From contig PBLG01000027.1 in the NCBI GenBank assembly GCA_002722315.1, positions 1-64,000 of the forward strand: a DNA stretch of 64,000 bases, in the 5' to 3' direction. This DNA is from Lysobacterales bacterium. GTDB lineage: Bacteria > Pseudomonadota > Gammaproteobacteria > Xanthomonadales > Wenzhouxiangellaceae. Positions 46,496 to 56,706 of this stretch are shown here, piece after piece (the first letter of the stretch is position 1; the number at the start of each line of letters is the position of its first letter). Below the pieces are notes generated by a model. The model did not search any database. It was not told the origin of the DNA and saw nothing but the letters and a program-made list of their open reading frames with translations. Made by a program: the position numbers and the translations under genes.

Positions 46496-47860
46496 TCATT
46501 CCTTGAACAGCTTGCCGGGATTGAGCACGCCGTCGGGATCGAACGCCCGCTTGACGGCACGCATCAATTCGATTTCCCCGGCCGACTTGATCAGGTGCAG
46601 ATAATCGCGCTTGAGCAGCCCCACGCCGTGCTCGGCCGAAAGGCTGCCCCGGTATCGGCCGACCAGTTCGAAGACCTCCGGGCTGAGCCTGTCGCAAGCC
46701 CGGCGGAAGTCCTCGATCGACCAGTCATCCGGCTTGAGCACGTTCATGTGCAGGTTGCCGTCGCCGATGTGGCCGAACCAGACCACCCGAAAGTCCGGAT
46801 AGCGCTCGCCGACCAGTGCGTCCAGCGCCGAGAGGAATTCGGGCACCGCGGAGATCCGCACCGAAAGATCGTTCTTGTAGGGCGTCGACGGCGCGATCGC
46901 CTCGCTTATCGCCTCGCGCCAGTGCCAGAGCTCTTCGGCCTGGGCCTGGCTCTGGCTGATCAGCCCGTCGACCACGTGGCCGTCCTCGGCCAGCTTCTCG
47001 AAGACTTCCAGCGCCGCTTCCTGGCGGGCGGCGTCCGGATCGTCGAATTCGACCACGGCAAAGAACGGCGCCTGTGTTTCCAGGGGAAACTGCGTTCCGG
47101 ATCCATTCGCGACGAACTCGGTGCTGGCGGCGTCGAAGAACTCGAATGCCGACAGGTCCAGACCTGCGCGCAGCGCCCGGAACGCCGGCATGATGGCATC
47201 GAGGCCCGCAAAGGCCAGCAGCAGCACCGAGCGCTGCGGCGGCGGATCGATCAGGCCGAAGGTCACCTCGGTGATCATTCCCAGCGTACCTTCGCTGCCG
47301 ACCATCAGGTGGCGCAGGTCCAGCCCGGCGTTGTTCTTGACCAACCCGCGGTTGAGTTCGAGCACCTCTCCGGTGCCGGTCACCACGGTCAGTCCCCGGA
47401 CCCAGTCGCGCGTCATGCCGTAGCGCAGAACGCGTATGCCGCCGGCGTTGGTTGCCACCGACCCGCCGGCCTGCGACGATTCGGCCGCGGCCCAGTCGAC
47501 CGGGTAATACAGGTCGTTGTCGGCAGCGTGGCGCTGGACCTCGCCTATCGTGGCGCCGGCCTCTACCGTGATCGAGGGTTCGACCTCATCCAGCCCCTTG
47601 ATCGCGCGCATCTTGTCGAACGACACGACCACCTCTCCCCCGGGCGCGACCGCACCGCCGGAAAGCCCAGTGCGGCCACCCGACGGCACCAGCGCGGCCT
47701 TCTCGGAACGCGCCCAGCCGACCAGATTCGCCACGTCGTCGGTGGAACGCGGGAAAACGACGGCTTGCGGCGCGGGCGTCCAGAACCGGGTCCAGTCGCG
47801 GCCGTAATGCGCCAGCGATTCATCGTCGGTGAGTCTTTCAATGTCGGGAAAATCGCTCAT
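46496..47860 (-). CDS. FAD-binding oxidoreductase, probable D-2-hydroxyglutarate dehydrogenase
   Basis: The 454-residue protein has an FAD_binding_4 domain (VPSGGRTGLSGGAV, AGGSVATNAGGIRVLRYG, VGSEGTLGMITEVTF) and the FAD-oxidase C-terminal domain (WFGHIGDGNLHMNV, SAEHGVGLLKRDYL, DPDGVLNPGKLF). This is the D-lactate/D-2-hydroxyglutarate dehydrogenase group. It lies divergent from serA; in some bacteria SerA reduces 2-ketoglutarate to D-2-hydroxyglutarate and a neighbouring FAD enzyme reoxidises it. D-lactate or glycolate remain possible substrates. Confidence 0.88.
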   Translation of the reverse strand: MSDFPDIERLTDDESLAHYGRDWTRFWTPAPQAVVFPRSTDDVANLVGWARSEKAALVPSGGRTGLSGGAVAPGGEVVVSFDKMRAIKGLDEVEPSITVEAGATIGEVQRHAADNDLYYPVDWAAAESSQAGGSVATNAGGIRVLRYGMTRDWVRGLTVVTGTGEVLELNRGLVKNNAGLDLRHLMVGSEGTLGMITEVTFGLIDPPPQRSVLLLAFAGLDAIMPAFRALRAGLDLSAFEFFDAASTEFVANGSGTQFPLETQAPFFAVVEFDDPDAARQEAALEVFEKLAEDGHVVDGLISQSQAQAEELWHWREAISEAIAPSTPYKNDLSVRISAVPEFLSALDALVGERYPDFRVVWFGHIGDGNLHMNVLKPDDWSIEDFRRACDRLSPEVFELVGRYRGSLSAEHGVGLLKRDYLHLIKSAGEIELMRAVKRAFDPDGVLNPGKLFKE

Positions 47861-47948
47861 TGCTCTCCATCAATTTCGAATCAGCTGTTGAATACCGCCG
47901 GCTCAGGCTCGACTATCATTAAGACTCCCAATAAAGAATCAACAACCC

Positions 47949-49184
47949 ATGAACCAGCGAAATTATTCGCTCGCCAAGGAAAAAATCAAGATTCTTCTTC
48001 TCGAAGGCATCCAGGACAGCGCCGTCGAGAGCTTTCGCAAAGCCGGCTACAACCAGGTCGAAAGCGTGCCTTCGGCGTTGCCGCAGGACCAGCTTGCCGA
48101 AAAGATCGGCGACTGCCACTTTCTCGGAATACGCTCGCGCACCCGGCTGACCGCATCGATGCTCGAAAAGGCCGGAAAGCTGACCGCGGTCGGGTGCTTC
48201 TGCATCGGCACCGACCAGGTCGATCTGGCCGCCGCCCGGCATCTCGGCATACCGGTATTCAACGCCCCTTATGCTAACACCCGATCGGTGGCCGAACTGG
48301 TGCTGGCCGAAATCGTGATGCTGATGCGCGGCATTCCAGCCAAGAACGCCGCGGCGCACCGGGGCAGCTGGCAGAAGACGGCCAGGGGATCGTTCGAGGT
48401 GCGCGGGAAGACGCTGGGCATCATCGGCTACGGGCACATCGGTTCTCAGCTCGGGATTCTCGCCGAAGGCCTGGGCATGCGCGTGGTCTACTACGACATC
48501 GTCCGCAAGCTGCCACTGGGCAATGCCGAGCCGGCCGACAGCATGAACGAAGTGCTGGGCAAGTCCGACGTGGTCTCGCTTCACGTCCCCGATACCGAAG
48601 ACACCCGCGGCATGATCGACGCCGCGCAGATCGCGCGCATGAAGGACGGCGCGCACCTGATCAACGCATCGAGAGGCAAGGTCGTCTCGATACCTGCGCT
48701 TGCCAGCGCGATCGAGAGCGGCAAGCTCGGCGGCGCCGCGATCGACGTGTTCCCGTCGGAACCGGCGTCGAAGGACGAGGAATTCATCTCGGAGCTGCGC
48801 GAATTCGACAACGTGCTGCTGACCCCGCACATCGGCGGGTCGACCTTCGAGGCCCAGCAGAACATCGCGATCGACGTTGCGACCAAGCTGGCCCTTTATT
48901 CCGACAACGGTTCGACCGCCGGGGCGGTCAACTTTCCCGAGGTGACCCTGCCCGATCACGCCACGGCGCGGCGCATAATGCATATTCACAAGAACGAACC
49001 GGGCGTGCTGCAGGCGATCAACAACGTATTCTCGGAGGCCGGCATCAACATCGCGGGCCAGTACCTGCAGACCATGCCCGACGTGGGCTACGTGGTCATG
49101 GACGTGGAAACCGACGACGCGGGTCCGGTGCTTCGCGGGCTGAACGACATTCCGGCGACCATCCGCACCCGCTACCTGAGATAG
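47949..49184 (+). CDS. serA: D-3-phosphoglycerate dehydrogenase
   Basis: SerA starts serine biosynthesis by oxidising 3-phosphoglycerate with NAD. The 411-residue protein has the Rossmann motif GIIGYGHIGSQLGILAEGLG near 157-176, the catalytic R in INASRGKVV, E in the segment SEPASKDEEF and H in LLTPHIGGST, and a C-terminal ACT domain (IMHIHKNEPGVLQAINNVF) for serine feedback. Its length matches E. coli SerA. It is followed by a small GNAT-like gene 11 bp later. Confidence 0.96.
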   Translation: MNQRNYSLAKEKIKILLLEGIQDSAVESFRKAGYNQVESVPSALPQDQLAEKIGDCHFLGIRSRTRLTASMLEKAGKLTAVGCFCIGTDQVDLAAARHLGIPVFNAPYANTRSVAELVLAEIVMLMRGIPAKNAAAHRGSWQKTARGSFEVRGKTLGIIGYGHIGSQLGILAEGLGMRVVYYDIVRKLPLGNAEPADSMNEVLGKSDVVSLHVPDTEDTRGMIDAAQIARMKDGAHLINASRGKVVSIPALASAIESGKLGGAAIDVFPSEPASKDEEFISELREFDNVLLTPHIGGSTFEAQQNIAIDVATKLALYSDNGSTAGAVNFPEVTLPDHATARRIMHIHKNEPGVLQAINNVFSEAGINIAGQYLQTMPDVGYVVMDVETDDAGPVLRGLNDIPATIRTRYLR

Positions 49185-49195
49185 GAGCCGTGTCA

Positions 49196-49471
49196 ATGAG
49201 CTACGATATTCGGCACAACAGCGATGACAACCGCTTCGAGACCACGGTCGATGGACACCAGTGCGTGCTCGACTACGCGCTGGACGACGGTGTGATTTCC
49301 ATGAATCGCGTCTACGTGCCACCCCCGGCCGAAGGGCGCGGCATCGCCGGCGCCATCACCCGACACGCACTCGACTACAGTCGTCAACAGGGCTGGAAAG
49401 TGGTCCCACGCTGCCCTTACGTTGCCGCCTGGATCAAGCGCCACCCCGACTATCAGGACCTGGTCGCCTGA
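49196..49471 (+). CDS. GCN5-related N-acetyltransferase-like protein (YjdJ type)
   Basis: The 91-residue protein fits the short GNAT-like YjdJ family: the strand-turn RVYVPPPAEGRGIAGAITRH carries the acetyl-CoA pyrophosphate-binding loop, and VVPRCPYVAAWIKRHPDYQDLV is the conserved tail. These proteins often act as small acyl-CoA-binding enzymes. A GTG six bases upstream is also possible. It may be co-transcribed with serA. Confidence 0.85.
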   Translation: MSYDIRHNSDDNRFETTVDGHQCVLDYALDDGVISMNRVYVPPPAEGRGIAGAITRHALDYSRQQGWKVVPRCPYVAAWIKRHPDYQDLVA

Positions 49472-49561
49472 GCACAACCGATTCAGGTCGCATTCAGCGC
49501 CTGTTGCAGATCATCATCCAACGGGCGAAATTCGAGCTCGAAGGCCCAACGGAGGTCCGTC

Positions 49562-50236
49562 ATGAACCAACGAACAGGAATCGCAGCAAGAACATCCCTC
49601 GCCCTGATGCTGGCAGCGCTTTTGTCCGCCTGCGCCACGAGCACCGATCCATGGACCGGTGAGCCGCGCACCTCGCGCACCGGCGCCGGGGCGGGCATCG
49701 GTGCCGGCATCGGCGCCGTGATCGGCGCGGTTTCCGGCGGCGACCGGCTCAAGCGCGCGGCCATCGGCGCCGGCGTGGGCGCGCTGGCCGGCGCAGCGGT
49801 CGGCAACTACATGGATCGCCAGGAAGCAGCGCTGCGCGAGCAGCTCCGCGGCACCGGCGTCAGCGTGACCCGGCGCGGCGATGAAATCATTCTGAACATG
49901 CCCGGCGACGTCACCTTCGATATCGATTCGGCCGGCCTGAAGCCGCAGTTCTTCGAGGTTCTGGACTCGGTCGCGCTGGTCGTCCAGGAGTTCGACCAGA
50001 CCGTGCTGATCGTCGACGGCCATACCGATTCGACCGGGAGCGCCGAATACAACCACGAGTTGTCGAAGCGCCGCGCCGAGACGGTCGCCCGCTACATCGT
50101 CAACCAGGGTGTGGCGCCGGTGCGCGTCGAATCCTACGGCTACGGTGAACAGTACCCGGTTGCCACCAACAACACGACCGTAGGCCGTAACCAGAACCGG
50201 CGGGTCGAACTGACGCTGATGCCGGTCACGCGCTGA
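49562..50236 (+). CDS. OmpA family lipoprotein
   Basis: The 224-residue product has a lipoprotein signal (LALMLAALLSACA), a glycine-zipper segment (GAGAGIGAGIGAVIGAVSGG) and a C-terminal OmpA/MotB peptidoglycan-binding domain (VDGHTDSTGSAEYNHELSKR, YGEQYPVATN, GRNQNRRVEL). This is the YiaD arrangement: outer-membrane anchored and bound to peptidoglycan. Confidence 0.94.
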   Translation: MNQRTGIAARTSLALMLAALLSACATSTDPWTGEPRTSRTGAGAGIGAGIGAVIGAVSGGDRLKRAAIGAGVGALAGAAVGNYMDRQEAALREQLRGTGVSVTRRGDEIILNMPGDVTFDIDSAGLKPQFFEVLDSVALVVQEFDQTVLIVDGHTDSTGSAEYNHELSKRRAETVARYIVNQGVAPVRVESYGYGEQYPVATNNTTVGRNQNRRVELTLMPVTR

Positions 50237-50281
50237 CCGGGGAACCTGGCGAGGCTTCACACCTGGACGCACCGACAGCGT

Positions 50282-51454
50282 TTATCGATCGGCCTCCAGG
50301 AATCTCGCCAGGCGTGCGGCCTGGTCCTGAATTGCGGTCAGTCCGTCGAGGTGGCCCATGTTGCCTTCGATCTCGTGCAGCGCCGCCGGTTTGCCGTGCG
50401 ACGCCAGCGCGCGCCGGGCCTGTCGCGCGAGCTCCGGACGCAAGAGCAGATCGCCGGCGGCCGGCAGGAAGAGCGATCTTGCCTGCACATTTTTCAGCGC
50501 GCCCGTCATGTCATTGGCATGCCCGGCCACGAACGCCTGGCTGGCGCGTACCAGGTAGAGCACGTGGTTGGCATCCATCAAGCGCGCTCTTTCACGCGCC
50601 CGCCGCCATAGCCAGTCGGTGACCTCGAACCCGTTGGTCACCGATTCGAGCACACCCTGCGAGACGTTCGCATGGTCGGGAAAACTGGCCGAAAAGAAAT
50701 CCGGGTGCAGCGCCTGCTGGGTGACCATGGCCATGCTGGCGGTGAGGCCGTCCAGCGGGGCGATACCGTCGTAATAGTCGCCGCCGTTCCAGTTCGGGTC
50801 CAGCCGGATCGGCCAGGCCCAGCTCTCCAGCACGGCAATTTCCCAGGGCCGCATCCTGCCGGCGCCGATCACCGAGACCATGCGCTCGACGCGATCCGGG
50901 TACGCGACGGCCCATTCCAGCGCCTGCAGCGAACCCATGGACGCGCCGATGACGGCGTGCAGGCTTTCGATCCCCAGGGAATCCAGCAGACCCGCCTGAA
51001 CCTCGACGAAGTCGCGAATGGTCACGACCGGAAAATCCAGCCCGTAGCGTTGCCCGGTTCGAGGGTCGATGCTCGCCGGCCCGGTCGTGACCACGTGCTC
51101 GTCGTGAACGTTGGCGTTGACCAGGGTATCGCTGGCTATCACGTAGAAACGATTGGTATCGATGGCCTTGCCCGGCCCGATGATCGCGTCCCAGTAGCCA
51201 GGCTCGGGATCGTCGGGCGAGTACCGCCCGGCGGCATGCGAGGTGCCGGAAAAGTGATGGGTCACGAGGACAACGTTGGACCGGTCCTCGTCGAGTTCAC
51301 CATAGGCCTCCCAGCCCACGCGCACCCGGGGAATGACCTCGCCGCCCAGGGTCCTGAAGTCCCGGGTCTCGTAGGTCCGCTTTTCGACAAGCGGTAGTTC
51401 GGCTGCGGCGACCGTGGTCACGAGCAGCCCAAGCGTCAGAAGAATTCGAATCAT
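50282..51454 (-). CDS. Exported MetX-like alpha/beta hydrolase
   Basis: From the ATG at 51454 the 390-residue product starts with a likely signal peptide (RILLTLGLLVTTVAAAE). The fold is that of the homoserine O-acetyltransferase/MetX group: VTHHFSGTSHAAG, IGASMGSLQALEW (nucleophile Ser), D in FLPAAGDLLL and H in GNMGHLDG. True MetX is cytoplasmic, so the exported form is likely a periplasmic hydrolase or acyltransferase of unknown substrate. The longer frame upstream runs over the cation-exchanger promoter and is not used. Confidence 0.85.
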   Translation of the reverse strand: MIRILLTLGLLVTTVAAAELPLVEKRTYETRDFRTLGGEVIPRVRVGWEAYGELDEDRSNVVLVTHHFSGTSHAAGRYSPDDPEPGYWDAIIGPGKAIDTNRFYVIASDTLVNANVHDEHVVTTGPASIDPRTGQRYGLDFPVVTIRDFVEVQAGLLDSLGIESLHAVIGASMGSLQALEWAVAYPDRVERMVSVIGAGRMRPWEIAVLESWAWPIRLDPNWNGGDYYDGIAPLDGLTASMAMVTQQALHPDFFSASFPDHANVSQGVLESVTNGFEVTDWLWRRARERARLMDANHVLYLVRASQAFVAGHANDMTGALKNVQARSLFLPAAGDLLLRPELARQARRALASHGKPAALHEIEGNMGHLDGLTAIQDQAARLARFLEADR

Positions 51455-51611
51455 TTCGGGGCACGCATTACCTGAATCGAATTCGATTGCAGCAGAAAGC
51501 ACCCGCTGACACCATTGGACCTTGGGGAAGATCGAAATTCCGCGCGATCGGCGCCCGGTTCCCGGTATCGTAGACAAACCTTCAAATACCACGGCCCTCG
51601 GAGGCAGCATG

Positions 51612-52649
51612 ATGGACGCGGCCAGCTGGACGCTTTCCACGAGCATTCTGGTATTCATTGCCTGTACCGTGGCGATAGGCGTATTCGGCACACGGATTAC
51701 CGGCGTGGTCGACCAGCTCGCGGATCGCACCGGCATCGGCGAGGCGCTGGCCGGCGCCGTCCTGCTGGGCGCGTCGACGTCTCTTGGCGGGTCGGTGCTT
51801 TCGGTCGTCGCGGCCTGGAACGACAACGCCGACCTGGCCCTTGGCAACGCGCTTGGCGGCATCGCGTTCCAGTTTGCCGCATTGGCAATTGCCGACTTCG
51901 CCTACCGCAGGGCCAACCTGGAGCATGCCGCAGCCTCGGCCGAAAACCTGATGCAGAGCGGGCTGCTGATCGCGCTGCTGGCGCTGATCCTGATCGCACC
52001 GACGCTGCCCGACATCACGCTGTGGGGCATCCATCCGATCACCCCGATCATGCTCGGCGTCTACGGCTATGGGCTGCGCATGATCAGAACCGCTCATGAC
52101 CAGCCGATGTGGTGGCCCAGGCGGACGACGGAGACGCGCGAAGACGAACCGGAGGATCTCGACAAGGTGCCGGCCCTGGCGCCGCTGGCCATCCGGTTCG
52201 CGCTGCTGATGCTGGCGCTGGGCGCGGCCGGCTACACCATGGAGTACGCGGCTTCCAATATCGCCCAGGCCACCTGGCTCAGCTTCAGCGCCGTCGGCGT
52301 GCTGTTTACCGCCACCGCCACGTCGCTGCCGGAACTGGTGACCTCGGTTGCGGCCGTCCGGCGCGGCGCGCTGACGCTGGCGGTCGGCGGAATCATCGGC
52401 GGAAACGCGTTCGACACGCTGTTCACCGCCGCATCCGACATCGCTTACCGCGAAGGGTCGATCTACCACGCAATGCCGGAGTCGGTAGCGTTCTGGGCCG
52501 CGCTGACGCTGCTGATGTCGGCGGTGCTGCTGCTTGGCCTGATCCGGCGCGAAAAAGAGGGACCGGCCGGGGTCGGCGTCGAAAGCGTGGTGCTGCTGGC
52601 GCTCTATGTCGCCGGCGTCGCACTGCTGCTCGGGATGGGAGCCGAATAG
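51612..52649 (+). CDS. CaCA family cation antiporter
   Basis: The 345-residue membrane protein has the two inverted alpha-repeats of sodium/calcium exchangers: LGASTSLGGSVLSVVAAWND and FTATATSLPELVTSVAAVRR, each followed by GNALGG or GGNAFD. About ten hydrophobic segments are visible. The ion cannot be assigned, but calcium or another divalent cation exchanged for sodium is usual. The GGAGG upstream fits the ATG at 51612 better than the one three bases earlier. It converges on uup. Confidence 0.88.
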   Translation: MDAASWTLSTSILVFIACTVAIGVFGTRITGVVDQLADRTGIGEALAGAVLLGASTSLGGSVLSVVAAWNDNADLALGNALGGIAFQFAALAIADFAYRRANLEHAAASAENLMQSGLLIALLALILIAPTLPDITLWGIHPITPIMLGVYGYGLRMIRTAHDQPMWWPRRTTETREDEPEDLDKVPALAPLAIRFALLMLALGAAGYTMEYAASNIAQATWLSFSAVGVLFTATATSLPELVTSVAAVRRGALTLAVGGIIGGNAFDTLFTAASDIAYREGSIYHAMPESVAFWAALTLLMSAVLLLGLIRREKEGPAGVGVESVVLLALYVAGVALLLGMGAE

Positions 52650-52656
52650 CCGGCTT

Positions 52657-54546
<1,890 letters not shown>

Positions 54547-54553
54547 ATGTTTT

Positions 54554-54585
54554 GGCTGGTCGGTTGGTTGACTGGTTGGCTGGTG
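54554..54585. repeat. 8-bp-period GGTTGGTT-like array
   Basis: GGCTGGTC, GGTTGGTT, GACTGGTT and GGCTGGTG follow each other directly, starting eight bases upstream of the uup start codon (minus strand). The array could affect uup expression. It is one of several short-period arrays in this gap. Confidence 0.6.
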
Positions 54586-54652
54586 TCGTGGGAGCGGCAT
54601 CCTGCCGCGATGCGGGAGCGGCAGGGCCAGGATCCATCGCAAAAAGCGTCAA

Positions 54653-54770
54653 CCACGAAGGGCACGAAGGAAAAACAAGGGTCGACAACGGCATTATCAA
54701 CCATTGTCGTCCAGAGCAGGCGAGTCTCCGGATTCGCGGCCTTGCTTTCTTGCCCTTGGCGCCCTTCGTG
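54653..54770. repeat. 9-bp-period inverted-arm element upstream of uup
   Basis: The left arm has CCACGAAGG and GCACGAAGG (54653-54670). After a spacer of about 83 bp the right arm reads CCTTGGCGCCCTTCGTG (54754-54770). The spacer shares GAGTCTCC-containing sequence with the element between trpD and trpG in the opposite orientation. The element lies about 20 bp past the stop of the VOC gene on the minus strand. Confidence 0.65.
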
Positions 54771-54790
54771 CCCCGCTTTTCGATTCGCCG

Positions 54791-55231
54791 TCAGGTCTCT
54801 CGATCGAGGTCGGTGGCAAACAGCATGTCGATATCGCGGAAGGTCTTGAACTCCAGGTGGTTGCCGCTGGGGTCCCGGATGAAGAAGGTGCCCTGCTCGC
54901 CGGCCTTGCCCTCGAAGCGCAGGTAGGGTTCGATCACGAACGCCATCCCGGCGCGCCTGAGCCTGTCGGCAAGCGCCTCCCAGTCGTCCCACTCGAGGAT
55001 GGGCCCGAAATGCCCGGCCGGCACATCGTGGCCGTCGACTGCATTCGTCGCCGCGGCAGGATGATCCTCCGGCTCGACCAGGTGCAGCACCAGCTGATGA
55101 CCGAAAAAGTCCAGGTCGACCCATCGGCTGGACTCGCGGCCGGGCGAACAACCCAGCAGCTCTTCGTAGAACACACGGGTCTCGACAATGTCGGTGACCG
55201 GGAGGGCAAGATGAAAGCGAGGGATGGACAT
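54791..55231 (-). CDS. VOC family protein
   Basis: The 146-residue protein has the vicinal-oxygen-chelate fold: [20 protein letters not shown] at the start and [17 protein letters not shown] at the end, with metal ligands expected at H7, E in [12 protein letters not shown] and E in NHLEFK. Substrate unknown; related proteins include glyoxalases and dioxygenases. Confidence 0.9.
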   Translation of the reverse strand: MSIPRFHLALPVTDIVETRVFYEELLGCSPGRESSRWVDLDFFGHQLVLHLVEPEDHPAAATNAVDGHDVPAGHFGPILEWDDWEALADRLRRAGMAFVIEPYLRFEGKAGEQGTFFIRDPSGNHLEFKTFRDIDMLFATDLDRET

Positions 55232-55250
55232 GGTTGGCGGGTTCGCTCGT

Positions 55251-55274
55251 TTGCTGGGTTGCTGGATTGCTGGT
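55251..55274. repeat. 8-bp-period TTGCTGGG array
   Basis: TTGCTGGG, TTGCTGGA, TTGCTGGT and a degenerate fourth unit lie in the 70-bp gap between the VOC and alkaline-phosphatase-like genes, about 30 bp past the latter's stop. This is another short-period array at a gene 3' end. Confidence 0.6.
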
Positions 55275-55301
55275 TCGCGGGTCTTTCGGACCGACCGCGG
55301 C

Positions 55302-56651
55302 TCAGTCGAGTGTATCGCCCTTCGGGATCATCCGACCGAACAGCGTGAAATAGAGCATCCGGTAGATATCGGTATTCGCCACGCCGGTAGCCGGCACCAG
55401 CAGCTCGGCGTTGAGGCCGGCGCCGCGGGCGACCACGCCGGAGCCGATGTCGTCGCCAGTGGCCCAGACGATCGCGAACGGGAAGGTCCTGCCGTTGCTG
55501 TCGGGCGCCGAGACGAACGGCATGGTTCCGGTCCCGTCTACACCGTCCAGCGCCGCGCCGGACTTGGGCTCGGTTGCCGGCACCGGCTTGTCGGCAGAAG
55601 CCAGGTCGCTGACCTGGATGCCCCCGGCGCTGCTGTCGCTGGCGGTAACCACGAATGTCTTCGGGTTGGCGTCGATGAAATCGAGGATCGGAACGAAGCC
55701 GTCGTCGGCCCGCTTGAAGGCCTCGAGACAGCCCGAAGCGTTCATCTTGTTGCAGAAATTGTCGGTGCCCTCTTCCTCGATCACGGCCAGGAAGCCGTTC
55801 GGATTTCCGCCGATGCGCGCGAGCGCGAACTCGGTCATCTCGGCAACCGTCGGGGCGCTCTCGAGATAATTCGGCAGCCCGGCCTCGCGCAGTTCCTCTT
55901 CCGGACGATCGTGGAACGTGTCTTCGATGTTGAACACGCCCAGGACCTTCTGGACCTCCGCGGGCAACGCCTGCATCTCCTCGCGCGTGTACACCACGGC
56001 ATAGCCGCGTGCCCTGGCTTCTTCGATCAGGTTGCGCCCGTCGCTGCGCATGCCCGCGCCGAAACGACCTTGCACGCCCTTGGGCAGCAACAACTCCTCA
56101 CCGGCGCCGAGCAGGATATCGACCCCGGACTCCACCACCTCCAGCGCAATCTCCTCGACGTCGGCGTAGCGATTTTCGGCATCGGCGACGAAAACCGCGG
56201 TACCCGGTTCGACCAGGGAACCGGTCTGCACCAGGGCCGTGCCGAGGCCGCATGCCACGGCGTCCTCCATGATGGTATTGGTGGTGCCGTTGGCCGAGAT
56301 CATCTCGCGGCCCTGGTCATCGAGCCCGAACGACCCCTTCCAGGCCCGCGTTCCGGTGGCGTGCGTCGTGGCGCCGCCGTTCGACGAACTCGACAGGCTA
56401 TCGGTCAGGTGGCCGCGGTAAGCCGCCATCTGCGGCAGGCGGTCCCAGTTCAACGATCCATCCGGACCGTAATACAGGATGCGGGCCGCGTCCCAGTGGC
56501 CCATGGAGGTGCCGTCGGGATGGTAGAAGATGGCACCGTTGCCGGTCGGGTCCGCCACGCACTCGGCGCGTACGAGCGACGCGCCCAGCGAATTGAGCGC
56601 GACCAGGAAAACAAAGACGACGACGCGGCCGGTATTCGGCAGGTAGGACAT
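55302..56651 (-). CDS. Divergent alkaline-phosphatase-family protein
   Basis: The 449-residue product (ATG at 56651) has a signal peptide ([21 protein letters not shown]) and the alkaline phosphatase fold: [19 protein letters not shown] corresponds to the D51 region, and [20 protein letters not shown] to the nucleophile loop. Several metal-ligand positions differ from E. coli PhoA: where H331, D369, H370 and H412 are expected I read N, S, D and D. The Ser of the nucleophile loop can be aligned but the preceding Asp is Ser. Family membership is likely, phosphatase activity is not certain. Confidence 0.82.
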   Translation of the reverse strand: MSYLPNTGRVVVFVFLVALNSLGASLVRAECVADPTGNGAIFYHPDGTSMGHWDAARILYYGPDGSLNWDRLPQMAAYRGHLTDSLSSSSNGGATTHATGTRAWKGSFGLDDQGREMISANGTTNTIMEDAVACGLGTALVQTGSLVEPGTAVFVADAENRYADVEEIALEVVESGVDILLGAGEELLLPKGVQGRFGAGMRSDGRNLIEEARARGYAVVYTREEMQALPAEVQKVLGVFNIEDTFHDRPEEELREAGLPNYLESAPTVAEMTEFALARIGGNPNGFLAVIEEEGTDNFCNKMNASGCLEAFKRADDGFVPILDFIDANPKTFVVTASDSSAGGIQVSDLASADKPVPATEPKSGAALDGVDGTGTMPFVSAPDSNGRTFPFAIVWATGDDIGSGVVARGAGLNAELLVPATGVANTDIYRMLYFTLFGRMIPKGDTLD

Positions 56652-56706
56652 GAAACGACTCCAACTGGCTGGTTCTTGATTCTGATCGATACGGATGAAG
56701 GACCGG

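Noticed and set aside
47890-47930. Sigma-70 promoter for serA (TTGAAT and TATCAT)
   Set aside because: The boxes are about 20 bp apart, too far for a confident call, and no other support is visible.
46067-48277. 736-codon open frame antisense to the FAD oxidase gene
   Set aside because: No domain is visible, it runs through the start of serA in another frame, and the opposite strand encodes two proteins with complete family motifs.
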